Shown here: positions 1-8,616 of the stretch, in pieces
Numbering within the stretch: the first letter of the stretch is position 1
How the letters are laid out: each line of letters begins with the position of its first letter
Source: Ectobacillus funiculus
GTDB taxonomy: Bacteria; Bacillota; Bacilli; Bacillales; Bacillaceae_G
Reading direction: 5' to 3' (one strand)
Length of the DNA stretch: 64,000 nt
NCBI RefSeq assembly: GCF_042429435.1
Contig: NZ_JBHMAF010000086.1
Notes under the pieces: generated by a model
What the model saw: only the letters and a program-made list of their open reading frames with translations
The model's database searches: none
What the model was told of the DNA's origin: nothing
Position numbers and translations under genes: made by a program

Positions 1-56
<56 letters not shown>

Positions 57-148
57 AGTGTTTGTCTAGCTTTTTAAATAAAACATTGACGTTTTGTGTT
101 TTGTTCAGTTTTCAAAGAACTTGTCCGTCGCTCAAAAGCGACTTTATC
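57..148 (-). promoter_or_regulatory. rrn leader with processing and boxA-type region
   Basis: Read on the minus strand this is the transcribed leader of the rRNA operon. It contains the GTTCTTTGAAAACTGAAC block typical of Bacillus rrn leaders and a perfect small hairpin (GTCGCT-caaa-AGCGAC, 127-142). It lies directly between the P2 promoter and the 16S gene. Confidence 0.6.
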
Positions 149-177
149 AATATAACATCTTCTTGTTTTCATGTCAA
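149..177 (-). promoter_or_regulatory. rrn P2 promoter (sigma-A)
   Basis: On the minus strand: -35 TTGACA (177-172), 17-bp spacer, -10 TATATT (154-149). It lies about 90 bp upstream of the mature 16S start, the usual distance for the proximal rrn promoter in Bacillus. Confidence 0.75.
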
Positions 178-229
178 TCATATTTTTCATTTCATCTACG
201 CGAACAATACTTGTTCGCCGCAGAAATAC

Positions 230-258
230 AATATATCATAACTCAACTGTCTCGTCAA
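230..258 (-). promoter_or_regulatory. rrn P1 promoter (sigma-A)
   Basis: On the minus strand: -35 TTGACG (258-253), 17-bp spacer, -10 TATATT (235-230). It repeats the P2 layout exactly 81 bp upstream, giving the tandem P1/P2 arrangement known for Bacillus rrn operons. The rest of the stretch up to about 540 shows no convincing gene. Confidence 0.65.
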
Positions 259-552
259 CATCTTCTTAGCAAGATCTTTTCCTTAGCTACTCCAGTAGAG
301 AATGATATGTTGTATTTATCGCCATTTGTTTTGCTATAAATGGTGAATATACAATATAACTCCATTTACAGGTGCGCTGCAATACCTTTTTCTTTTGAAA
401 AATATTCCTTATCTATCTTCCTTTGAGGAGTGATTACACGTTCTCTATCTCAATAATCGTTTTTTTGCAATTACATGTAGAGGACTACCAATTCCTTGCT
501 CGTTTCTAATCGCATATGTTAGGAAATAATGAAATAGGAAGGAGGGATTGTA

Positions 553-693
553 TTGACGAACATCATAGATGGAATGGATCAAGCAAGATTTAGATCCGCT
601 GTCCCTAACGACAACCAAATTCGTAACAAGAAAATAGAAAAGGAAAATAAGAAAATGCCCATGGTTTTACGAAATCTAAAAAACGGATCATAA
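553..693 (+). CDS. small hypothetical protein, 46 aa
   Basis: TTG start preceded by a strong AAGGAGG seven bases upstream (539-545); the frame runs 46 codons to TAA. The product is small, hydrophilic and basic in its second half (KKIEKENKKM), with no membrane segment or recognised motif. I do not recognise it. It is transcribed away from the rRNA operon and followed by a copy of the dispersed repeat. The Shine-Dalgarno sequence is the main support that it is real. Confidence 0.5.
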   Translation: MTNIIDGMDQARFRSAVPNDNQIRNKKIEKENKKMPMVLRNLKNGS

Positions 694-735
694 AACAAGG
701 CATTATTTCCTACAGCCTAGCATAGAGGAGACATA

Positions 736-851
736 ACAAGCTTCGCCGATTGGCGAAGGCAGAGGCGTAGTTTCACTTACACGGTATTTCTAAAATTTCC
801 GACTACGTCGAACAGCTTCTGGCTGGAAATTTATACTTTCCTACAGTGAAA
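736..851 (+). repeat. dispersed ~135-bp repeat, copy 1
   Basis: Begins with hairpin CTTCGCC-gatt-GGCGAAG and keeps the family core GGCGTAG...GACTACGTCGAA and the 3' block GGAAATTTATACTTTCCTACAGTG. The segment between the first hairpin and AGGCGTAG is shortened. Confidence 0.8.
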
Positions 852-853
852 TA

Positions 854-895
854 AAAACAGCCAAGCGCTTCTCACAAAGCCTTGGCTGTTTTTTT
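854..895 (-). terminator. bidirectional terminator of gndA
   Basis: Hairpin ACAGCCAAG ... CTTGGCTGT (857-889) flanked by A and T runs, downstream of gndA on the minus strand and of the repeat on the plus strand. Confidence 0.75.
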
Positions 896-940
896 AACTA
901 TTTATACTTAGATGACTAAGTATAAACGGCTCTTTGTTCC

Positions 941-2350
941 TTACATCCAGTTTGTATGGAACGTTCCTTCTTTATCTACACGCTCATATGTGTGTGCACC
1001 GAAGTAGTCACGTTGTGCTTGTAGAAGGTTAGCAGGTAACGTTTCTGTACGGTAGCTGTCATAGTAAGCAATTGCACTAGCGAATGAAGGTACTGGAATA
1101 CCACGGTTAATTGCCACTGCAAGAACTTCACGCAATGAGGATTGGTATCCTTCTACGATTTCCTTGAAGTATGGATCTAATAGCAAGTTCGCCAATGCAG
1201 GATCGCGGTCATAAGCTTCCTTAATTTTTTGAAGGAATTGCGCACGGATAATGCAGCCGCCACGGAAGATCATCGCGATATCGCCGTAGCGAAGATCCCA
1301 GCCGTATTCTTCAGATGCAGCGCGCATTTGTGCAAAACCTTGTGCATAAGAACAAATTTTGCTCATATATAAAGCTTTACGTACTGCTTCAATTAATTCT
1401 TCTTTATTTCCTTCAAACGCCTTCACTTCAGGACCTTGCAGCAATTTGCTTGCTTTTACACGCTCTTCTTTCATTGCAGAGATAAAGCGAGCAAATACAG
1501 ATTCTGTGATGATTGGAAGCGGTACACCTAAGTCTAAAGCGTTTTGGCTTGTCCATTTACCTGTACCTTTTTGTCCAGCTGTATCTAGGATTACATCCAC
1601 AAGCGGCTTACCTGTTTCTTCGTCCACTTTTGTAAAGATATCTGTTGTAATCTCGATTAAGTAGCTGTCTAACTCGCCTTTATTCCACTCTCCGAATACC
1701 TCATGAAGCTCTTGAGCATTTAAGCCAAGAACATGTTTCATAATGAAGTAAGCTTCACAAATTAATTGCATATCACCATACTCGATACCATTATGAACCA
1801 TTTTCACATAGTGGCCAGCACCGTTAGGTCCGATATATGTGCAGCAAGCGTCGTCTCCAACTTTTGCTGAAATCGCTTTGAAAATTGGCTCAACAAGCTC
1901 ATAAGCCTCTTTTTGGCCTCCTGGCATGATAGAAGGACCTTTTAACGCTCCCTCTTCTCCACCTGAAACGCCTGTACCAATGAAATGGATTCCAGTTGAT
2001 TCAAGTTCTTTGTTACGGCGAATTGTGTCTTGGAAGAATGTGTTTCCTCCGTCAATCAAAATATCGCCATCTTCAAGATAAGGTCTTAAAGAATCGATTG
2101 TTGCATCTGTTGCAGCTCCTGCTTTAACCATTAACAAAATCTTGCGAGGTTTTTCTAAGGAGTTCACGAACTCTTCAACAGTAGCTGCGCCTACAAAGTT
2201 CTTTCCTTCTGCCTCAGTTTTTAAAAATTCTTCTGTTTTTTCGAATGAACGGTTAAAAACTGCAACGGAATATCCTCTGCTTTCAATGTTCAATGCAAGG
2301 TTTTTCCCCATAACCGCCAAGCCTACTACACCAATTTGTTGCTTTGACAT
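941..2350 (-). CDS. gndA: 6-phosphogluconate dehydrogenase, decarboxylating
   Basis: Oxidative decarboxylation of 6-phosphogluconate to ribulose 5-phosphate with NADP+ in the cytosolic pentose phosphate pathway. 469 aa, the length of B. subtilis GndA (YqjI), which it resembles closely throughout. Visible: Rossmann motif GLAVMG (10-15), signature GVSGGEEG (127-134), catalytic Lys183 in KMVHNGIEYGDMQ, and the C-terminal helical domain ending YFGAHTYERVDKEG. ATG start with GAAGGGG upstream. Monocistronic: it ends in a bidirectional terminator and is preceded by a non-coding gap. An NAD-type GntZ is less likely from the strong GndA similarity. Confidence 0.95.
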   Translation of the reverse strand: MSKQQIGVVGLAVMGKNLALNIESRGYSVAVFNRSFEKTEEFLKTEAEGKNFVGAATVEEFVNSLEKPRKILLMVKAGAATDATIDSLRPYLEDGDILIDGGNTFFQDTIRRNKELESTGIHFIGTGVSGGEEGALKGPSIMPGGQKEAYELVEPIFKAISAKVGDDACCTYIGPNGAGHYVKMVHNGIEYGDMQLICEAYFIMKHVLGLNAQELHEVFGEWNKGELDSYLIEITTDIFTKVDEETGKPLVDVILDTAGQKGTGKWTSQNALDLGVPLPIITESVFARFISAMKEERVKASKLLQGPEVKAFEGNKEELIEAVRKALYMSKICSYAQGFAQMRAASEEYGWDLRYGDIAMIFRGGCIIRAQFLQKIKEAYDRDPALANLLLDPYFKEIVEGYQSSLREVLAVAINRGIPVPSFASAIAYYDSYRTETLPANLLQAQRDYFGAHTYERVDKEGTFHTNWM

Positions 2351-2690
2351 ATGTATCCCCTTCCGTAATCCATTGATGAAATATGGTTAATAATTACCAC
2401 TGTATAACAGAATACCATATTATTGCGTGTATGGATAAGTATTGATGCAATTTTTAAAAAATTTTTTTGTTACAGCATGCAAAAGGGATAAGGAATGTAT
2501 GAATGCTTTAATATATTTCAGCACATCCACCTACCATTGCATATAAAGAGAAGTAATGCAGTAGGAAACTATTGTCTTATGTCTTATCTCTTATCCGTAC
2601 CGCCCTTAGAAACCAAGGATTCGCATACTAAGCATTCTGGTGACACTGTACATACTTATTCTTGCTACACTTTGACTAAATCATACTACA
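2351..2690. other. intergenic, no gene seen
   Basis: AT-rich spacer between gndA and the phosphatase gene. The only long frame (plus strand, 2495-2734) lacks a ribosome site, has unnatural composition and runs into the terminator of the next gene, so I do not call it. The gndA promoter must lie here, but I see no clear hexamer pair. Confidence 0.4.
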
Positions 2691-2691
2691 A

Positions 2692-2722
2692 AAAATCCCC
2701 TCTGCATTCACAGAAGGGATTG
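2692..2722 (-). terminator. terminator of inositol-phosphatase gene
   Basis: Minus-strand hairpin AATCCCTTCTG ... CAGAGGGGATT followed by TTTTTTG, about 40 bp past the stop codon at 2762. Confidence 0.75.
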
Positions 2723-2761
2723 GGGTGTGCCTAGCATGAAGAGTTTACATTCCATACTCTA

Positions 2762-3511
2762 TTAAGATAACAGCTTGATTAACTGAGGAGCAACCTTACT
2801 ATTAGAGAAGATTTTGTATTCCCCTAAATCCGCTTCTAACCCCCCAGCTTCAGCAATGATTAACTGACCAGCCGCAATATCGTAATGCTGTGGACTTCGA
2901 TAAATAACAGCATCCCAACGACCAGCTGCAATATAAGGAAGCGTCACCGCTGCCGTCCCGATGATCCGCACGCGATACACTTCATCTACAAGTTTACTTA
3001 GCATCTCAAGTCTCTCTGCATTGCTTTGCTTGTCTCCATCCTTCGCAAAGTCACCGAAGGATAAGAACGACTCAGACAAATCAACGTCTCTTACTCGAAT
3101 CTGCTCCCCATTCAGAAAAGCACCTTCTCCTTTCACAGCCCAAAACAACTCACCTAAAGCAGGTAAAGAAATGGCAGCCACAACTGGTTCTCCTTGATAT
3201 GTAAGAGCAATTGACACTCCATATAAAGGAAAGCCTATGCTATAGTTAATCGTCCCATCAATCGGATCGATCACCCATTCAAAATCCTCTGTTCCCGAAA
3301 GTGAACCTGCTTCTTCACTAAAAATACGATGGGTCGGATATTGTTCCTGAATGCGATCAATCACAAACTTCTCCACACGAATATCCATCTCTGTTACAAA
3401 ATCCTTTGCTGCCTTTGCAGTTTGCTGACCGGCTTTTCCTGCATGAGGGAGAATGAATTCCCCTGCATCCTTGGCTAATTTAATCATAAACGGCAAATAT
3501 TCATTGTACAT
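2762..3511 (-). CDS. inositol monophosphatase family protein (SuhB/YktC-like)
   Basis: Predicted Mg2+-dependent phosphatase of the inositol monophosphatase superfamily; substrate could be inositol phosphates or another small phosphate ester. 249 aa, slightly shorter than B. subtilis YktC. Metal-site motifs: SEEAG with Glu66/Glu67, DPIDGT (82-87), and the third site near Asp211 in HYDIAAG, where the usual WD is replaced by HYD. ATG start with a GGGGAGGAG ribosome site. Single gene with its own terminator. Confidence 0.88.
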   Translation of the reverse strand: MYNEYLPFMIKLAKDAGEFILPHAGKAGQQTAKAAKDFVTEMDIRVEKFVIDRIQEQYPTHRIFSEEAGSLSGTEDFEWVIDPIDGTINYSIGFPLYGVSIALTYQGEPVVAAISLPALGELFWAVKGEGAFLNGEQIRVRDVDLSESFLSFGDFAKDGDKQSNAERLEMLSKLVDEVYRVRIIGTAAVTLPYIAAGRWDAVIYRSPQHYDIAAGQLIIAEAGGLEADLGEYKIFSNSKVAPQLIKLLS

Positions 3512-3594
3512 TTTTGTTTGCTCCTCCCCTTTTTATACTGATACTATCATACACTAATTTCAGGACAAGGTCTTGAACATATGAGCGTCATTGT

Positions 3595-3615
3595 TAAGAA
3601 AAGCGGACAAGGCCC
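3595..3615 (+). repeat. short motif shared with 26742-26762
   Basis: AAGAAAAGCGGACAAGGCCC here and at 26743-26762 are identical, preceded by the same T. Sequence diverges immediately after. Possibly the end of a second repeat family. The rest of 3512-3797 shows no gene. Confidence 0.5.
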
Positions 3616-3797
3616 CATGCCCATCAAGTTAAGAATTCAGAATTGCCCCAAAACAAAGATTTTTCACAAGTTGCTCAATTTTATCGTTTTATAGACTATC
3701 ATCAAACCATTTCGCCATTGCTGGGAACCTATTTGGTTAAAATGCGTATTTTAGGTAATGATAAGGGCTAAAAGGGACTGGTAAGGAGAATTCAAGA

Positions 3798-5351
3798 ATG
3801 AAGTATAATTTTTTTAAAAGGAGAGCCATTTTTTTAAAATCCGATAGTATACTTCTTGAACCAAAAAGATCTGAAGGCAATCTCTTTTCATTATCTTTGG
3901 ATGAAAATATTCAGTTTTTAAAAGGTGAATTTGGTGAAAGCTCGGATTTTGTTTATCACCGTTTCACCTTAAATTTGCATAATACTCCAGCAGCATTCAT
4001 ATTTATAGACAGCCTTGTGGATATAGAAAAAATAAATAATCAAATTATGAGATTTATCCTTCAGATTGAAGATGATCCTTATTTATCTAAAAGTGAGAAT
4101 ATAGTCGATTTTATTTTTATGAATCTATTGCAATTTACCAATGTCCATAAGCTAAATGACACGAAGAGCGTTATTCATGCTTTATTGAATGGGGATACAA
4201 TGCTTTTTGTTGAGGGACACGATCTTGTTCTTGGGATCGGAACAGAGAGAACTAAGACAAGGGCTATTTCAGAACCCAGCATTGAAAATGATATAAAGGG
4301 GCCGAAAGAATCATTTATTGAAGATATGCACGCAAATATGGCGATGGTTCGCAGAAAAATTAAAAATGAGCACCTTCGTTATCTCAATCTGCAAATCGGA
4401 GACATTACCCAAACAGGCGTATGTATCGGTTACATTCACGGAATAGCTGATGCTGCTCTCGTATCAGAGGTCAAGGAAAGATTAGGAAAAATCCAAATAG
4501 ATGGCGTATTGGACAGTGCATACATAGAAGAATGGATTCAAGATCATCCCTATTCCCCTTTTTCTCTAGTTGACTATTCAGAAAGACCGGACAAGACGGC
4601 AGCCATGTTATTGGAAGGGAGAATCGTTATCTTTGTCGACGGCACTCCATTGGTACTGATTGTCCCTGCTGTATTCATGCAATTTTTTACAACGAGCGGC
4701 GATTATTATCTCAATTATTACTTTGCCTCCTTTCTTCGCTGGCTTCGTTTTGTCGCATTCGTTTTTGCTTTAACAGTACCGTCCCTATACATCGCACTTA
4801 CCACAATGCATCAAGAAATGATCCCAACACAATTAGCACTACGAATAGCAGGATCTCGTTCAGGGATTCCTTTTCCAGCTCTTGTTGAAGCTCTTTTAAT
4901 GGAAGTTACATTTGAAATTCTAAGGGAAGCTGGAGTACGGCTGCCTAAAGGTGCTGGCCAAGCTGTTAGTATTGTGGGAGCTTTAATTATCGGACAAGCA
5001 GCGGTTGAAGCGGGGGTCGTTTCTCCCATCTTAATTATTGTTGTATCGCTAACTGGGATTTCATCGTTTGCGATTGCAAAGTATGAAATCGGTCTAACCG
5101 TACGCCTTTTACGGTTTCCGCTAATGATAATATCTTCTATATTGGGGCTACCGGGAATGACGGTAGCGCTTCTTGCTCTTTTAGTGTACATGGTTTCCTT
5201 AAAGTCGTTTGGTGTTCCGTATCTGTCTCCGCTTTCACCTACGACAAAGTCAGATCTGAAGGATACCTTAATTCGTGCTTCATGGAGAAAGCTAGCTAAG
5301 TCCAAACACTTCTTTAATAAAGAAAGCGAATTCGACATAGAGGGTGAATAA
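3798..5351 (+). CDS. GerA-type germinant receptor subunit A
   Basis: A-subunit of a spore inner-membrane nutrient germinant receptor. 517 aa: a soluble N-terminal half (about 1-270), then membrane segments from about 290 to 470 with the family block SGIPFPALVEALLMEVTFEILREAG and the GQAxSIVGALIIGQAAVEAG stretch. Start ATG with AAGGAG nine bases upstream. First gene of a four-gene operon (A, B, C, small D-like); its stop overlaps the ribosome site of subunit B. The specific receptor (GerA, GerK, Ynd or Yfk type) and its germinant cannot be told from sequence alone. Confidence 0.93.
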   Translation: MKYNFFKRRAIFLKSDSILLEPKRSEGNLFSLSLDENIQFLKGEFGESSDFVYHRFTLNLHNTPAAFIFIDSLVDIEKINNQIMRFILQIEDDPYLSKSENIVDFIFMNLLQFTNVHKLNDTKSVIHALLNGDTMLFVEGHDLVLGIGTERTKTRAISEPSIENDIKGPKESFIEDMHANMAMVRRKIKNEHLRYLNLQIGDITQTGVCIGYIHGIADAALVSEVKERLGKIQIDGVLDSAYIEEWIQDHPYSPFSLVDYSERPDKTAAMLLEGRIVIFVDGTPLVLIVPAVFMQFFTTSGDYYLNYYFASFLRWLRFVAFVFALTVPSLYIALTTMHQEMIPTQLALRIAGSRSGIPFPALVEALLMEVTFEILREAGVRLPKGAGQAVSIVGALIIGQAAVEAGVVSPILIIVVSLTGISSFAIAKYEIGLTVRLLRFPLMIISSILGLPGMTVALLALLVYMVSLKSFGVPYLSPLSPTTKSDLKDTLIRASWRKLAKSKHFFNKESEFDIEGE

Positions 5352-5352
5352 G

Positions 5353-6459
5353 ATGAAAAAAAGCCATCTCCAGCCAAAAATTAATGCGAAACAGCTTTGT
5401 TGTATTTTACTTGCTAACCGTGTTTCAGCGATGGTCGTGTTTCTTCCGGCCATATGGGCGACCGCAAACTCAAAAGACACATGGATCTCTTCTCTTATAT
5501 CCGGTTTTGGCGGCATGATAATTACCTATGTCGTAGTAACACTTTCAAAAAGGTATCCTAGACACACTTTAATCCAAATATGTATCTCTTTATTTGGTAA
5601 ATGGATCGGCGGCTTCTTATCTTTTCTTTACTTATGGTTTTTTCTTCATCTGAGCCTTATTATCATTCGGGAATTTGCAGAAATTTTAAATATAGCGTTA
5701 ATGCCGGAGACGCCCATTCAGGTTTTTATCATATATGTAGTGCTTGCTGTCATTTTTGCTGTATATAGAGGGCTAGAAGCTATTGCACGAACAAGTGTGA
5801 TTATACTGCCAATCTCTTTAGCTTCACTTCTCATCATTTTAATTTTATTAGCGAAAGAATTTCATTTGGAATTGCTAAGACCGATCGCAGAAAATGGATG
5901 GATGCCAATAATGATGGGAATTATCGTTCCAATCTCTTTATTTGGTGAAGTCATATTAATTCCTATGTTATTCCCCTATGTCGAGGACCAACACAAAGTT
6001 TTGCGGTATAGCATGCTGGCTGTACTAATCGGAACATTTTTTTTATTTTCCTTAAATGCAGCCGTCATGGGCATATTTGGTCCGATAGAAGCTGCACATT
6101 TAACATTACCGGTATACTCACTCGTTCGTATGATATCCATTGGAAATTTTCTTGAGAGAATTGAAGCAATTATGGTAGCAGTATGGATTGGTTTAATATT
6201 TATAAAAATGTGTATCTTTTTATATGCAGGTGTACTTGGTACTGGGCAATGGCTTCGTTTAAAAACGACTAAATTTCTTATTATTCCTTTTGGAGGAGTT
6301 GCTCTAATTCTTTCTTACACATCTTTTAAGAACCTTTCGGAAATCAAACATTTTACTACGCCAAAGCATTGGGGTGCCTATAGCCTAACACTTGAACTTT
6401 TGATCCCATGCATTTTATTAGCCGTATCATTTTATCGAAAAGAGAAGAGAGCGATATGA
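5353..6459 (+). CDS. GerA-type germinant receptor subunit B
   Basis: B-subunit of the spore germinant receptor, an amino-acid-permease-like integral membrane protein thought to bind the germinant. 368 aa from the ATG at 5353, with about ten hydrophobic segments. A GTG at 5344 would add three residues, but GAGGGTG at 5339-5345 fits the ATG better. The start lies just after the subunit A stop (5349-5351), and the stop overlaps the subunit C start as ATGA, so A-B-C translation is likely coupled. Confidence 0.92.
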   Translation: MKKSHLQPKINAKQLCCILLANRVSAMVVFLPAIWATANSKDTWISSLISGFGGMIITYVVVTLSKRYPRHTLIQICISLFGKWIGGFLSFLYLWFFLHLSLIIIREFAEILNIALMPETPIQVFIIYVVLAVIFAVYRGLEAIARTSVIILPISLASLLIILILLAKEFHLELLRPIAENGWMPIMMGIIVPISLFGEVILIPMLFPYVEDQHKVLRYSMLAVLIGTFFLFSLNAAVMGIFGPIEAAHLTLPVYSLVRMISIGNFLERIEAIMVAVWIGLIFIKMCIFLYAGVLGTGQWLRLKTTKFLIIPFGGVALILSYTSFKNLSEIKHFTTPKHWGAYSLTLELLIPCILLAVSFYRKEKRAI

Positions 6460-7613
6460 GATGTTCACATCTTCAAAAAATGATATGGATTTGTAGCCTT
6501 TGTTTTCTCTGCTTTTTTACTGTCGGCTGTTGGAACCGCAAAGAAATCGAAACCCTCTCCTTTGTGATTGCGGTAGGCATTGACCCTTCAGAGAGTGGAT
6601 ATTTAGTTAGTACTCAGGTTGCGAACACAGCTGCATTAACGAAAGAAGGTGCTAAGAACGCACCGAACTTTTTTGTTTATACTACTCCTGGAAAAACGAT
6701 ATTTGATGCGATTCGAACTGCAACCCATAATTCACCCTATAAACTATATTGGTCACATACAAAAGTTTTAGTTCTCAGTGAGGAGACAGCACGGAAAGGA
6801 CTTGAACCTGTCCTTGATTATTTTGCTCGAGATGCAGAGGAGAGAAGAAATTTTTTACTTGTTATTACACCACGGCAAGCAGAAGCTATCATTAAGACAG
6901 ATGTAAAAACAACACCCATTCCGGCCATGACATTATTTCAATTATTAGAAGGGTACAAATTCTCATCACAAACAGCTTATATTAATTTGAATGATTTCTT
7001 ACGGGAGTACCATAGTAAGACCTGTCCTTTAATCCCTGTTGTGCATCTTGTAAAAAATCAGGGAGGAAAACAAGGGTTTGCTGTATCGAAAGCTGCTATT
7101 ATTAAAGGAGATAAGTTCATTTCTTACCTTACACCTAGCGAAACTCGGGGAGTTTTCTGGGTGCAAGAAAAAATAAAAAGTGGAATTTTAGAAACTGGAT
7201 GTTTGAACCAAAGCACAAAAGGCCGGATTTCTTTTGAAATATTTAAAGCTAAATCAAAAATAAAAGCTGAAAAAAGATCCGGAAAATTTGTGATTACAGT
7301 CCAAATCAAAGAAAAAGGGAGCATTGCCGAAGCATCATGTTTAAAAAATGAAATTAATCCTATCGAGATTAAGGAAGTGGAAAAGTTGAAAGAGGAAGTG
7401 ATTACCAAAGAAATAGAAGCAGCCCTGAGAAAAGCACAAAAGTTAAATACAGATATTTTTGGTTTTGGAGAAGCCATTCATCGTTCTCACCCCAAAGAAT
7501 GAAAAAAAATAGAGAAGAAATGGGACGAGATATTCCCAGCATTAACAGTAGATATTAAAGTAGAAAGCAAAATTACAAACAGTACATTGATCCAACGAAA
7601 AAAACAAAAATAG
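6456..7613 (+). pseudogene. GerA-type receptor subunit C lipoprotein, interrupted by an in-frame TGA
   Basis: C-subunit lipoprotein of the germinant receptor. The start at 6456 overlaps the subunit B stop; a signal peptide ends in lipobox TVGC followed by the WNRKEIE block typical of GerC. The open frame stops at TGA 7500-7502 after 348 codons (...AIHRSHPKE). The same frame continues without indel for 36 codons (KKIEKKWDEIFPALTVDIKV...) to TAG at 7611-7613, and that extension reads like a normal GerC C-terminus, with the TGA exactly where family members have Trp (PKEW). A TGG-to-TGA nonsense change or a sequencing error explains this best. The product may be shortened by 37 residues or made by readthrough; whether function survives is unknown. 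Confidence 0.8.
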
Positions 7614-7621
7614 GTGCAGCC

Positions 7622-7837
7622 ATGATTTTTGCAGCCATTTTATTTCTTATATTCATTAGTTTGAAGAATCTTCCTGAATTGATACAAAAATCAAGATGGA
7701 AAGAAATAACAGTGTATACATTCCTGACAATTCTCAATCTGACCATGGCTCTTTTTGTTCTATTGGACATTCAGCTTCCTAATCCACAGGATTTCATTAA
7801 TTGCATTGGAGATAAACTATTTGGTAAAGATGAATAG
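7622..7837 (+). CDS. small two-TM protein of the germinant receptor operon (D-subunit-like)
   Basis: 71 aa with two hydrophobic segments (about residues 1-14 and 26-46) separated by a basic loop. It starts 8 bp after the full-length subunit C stop. Small two-TM proteins encoded beside gerA-type operons are known as D proteins and modulate receptor activity; position and topology fit. The ribosome site (AGGTG) is modest, and its upstream distance assumes translation reaches 7613 rather than the premature stop at 7502, so the nonsense codon could also reduce translation of this gene. Confidence 0.7.
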   Translation: MIFAAILFLIFISLKNLPELIQKSRWKEITVYTFLTILNLTMALFVLLDIQLPNPQDFINCIGDKLFGKDE

Positions 7838-7990
7838 AGATAATGCCGGTTGAGCTTAACTCCCTCCCAGTTGTGTTTTGCAGCGCGGGCAAATCCGGCT
7901 GGTAAATTATTATAATTGTTTTGGGGCAAATATAATGTGAATTATCGATCCCTACAAAAAATTGATACATTTTTGTGGAAATCGAGTAAT

Positions 7991-8076
7991 GAAAACTCTT
8001 CGGAAGGGGTATCCTAAAATTTTCCACTACGTCGAATGGTCTTCCAGCTAGAAATTTATCCTTTCTTAAAGTGAAA
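7991..8076 (+). repeat. dispersed repeat, copy 2 (internally deleted)
   Basis: Starts GAAAACTC, lacks the GGCGTAG half, then keeps CCACTACGTCGAA and AGCTAGAAATTTATCCTTTCTTAAAGTG. The remainder of 7838-7990 shows nothing recognisable. Confidence 0.7.
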
Positions 8077-8110
8077 TAAAAAAAGCCTTCCTAACGCAGG
8101 AAGACTTCTT
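8077..8110 (-). terminator. terminator of the purine catabolism operon
   Basis: Minus-strand hairpin AGTCTTCCT-gcgtt-AGGAAGGCT followed by a run of seven T, directly after guaD. Confidence 0.8.
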
Positions 8111-8120
8111 TTATCTCTTT

Positions 8121-8585
8121 TCAATACTCCACCCTTTGCTTAGAATGCTTCCATAACTCAAACGGATACTTAGTTGTATCGATTGGCAAATGCTTCATGG
8201 GTATAAGTCTCTTATCAAGAGGCTCTGATATTTGCTCGTAAATAAGTGCGTCATCAAACCCAATGGCAGCAGCCTCTTCCCTCGTATTATAAAAGTAAAC
8301 AGCTTTCGGCCTCGCCCAATAAATAGCTCCCAAACACATTGGGCACGGCTCACAGCTCGTATAGATTTCACAATCTGTTAACTGAAAACTGTTTAAATAA
8401 CGACAAGCATCACGAATAGCCTGTACCTCCGCATGTGCAGTTGGATCATTGGAGGCTGTTACCTCATTTTTTCCCATTCCGATAATTTTCCCATCCTTCA
8501 CGACTATAGCACCAAAAGGTCCACCATGATTCAAAAATGCATTTTCATAAGCTAGATTAATAGCTGTTTGCATAAAAACCTTCAT
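8121..8585 (-). CDS. guaD: guanine deaminase
   Basis: Zn-dependent cytidine-deaminase-fold enzyme converting guanine to xanthine. 154 aa, the usual GuaD length. Zinc site: His51 and catalytic Glu53 in TAHAEV, Cys81 and Cys84 in EPCPMC; the family block LGAIYWARPKAV follows. I chose the ATG at 8585 because AAGGGGGAG lies five bases upstream; a TTG at 8612 overlaps that site. Last gene of the operon, 31 bp after adeC; it makes xanthine, the substrate of the PucCDE dehydrogenase encoded upstream. Confidence 0.94.
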   Translation of the reverse strand: MKVFMQTAINLAYENAFLNHGGPFGAIVVKDGKIIGMGKNEVTASNDPTAHAEVQAIRDACRYLNSFQLTDCEIYTSCEPCPMCLGAIYWARPKAVYFYNTREEAAAIGFDDALIYEQISEPLDKRLIPMKHLPIDTTKYPFELWKHSKQRVEY

Positions 8586-8616
8586 CTTCGCTCCCCCTTC
8601 TTGGTGACACAAGCAC

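Noticed and set aside
94..339. 81-aa frame over the rrn promoter region
   Set aside because: Overlaps tandem rRNA promoters and leader; composition is not protein-like.
2495..2734. 79-aa frame between gndA and the phosphatase gene
   Set aside because: No ribosome site and it runs through the terminator of the neighbouring gene.
4811..5377. 188-aa frame antisense to the germinant receptor A subunit
   Set aside because: No ribosome site; it mirrors a well-supported coding region.
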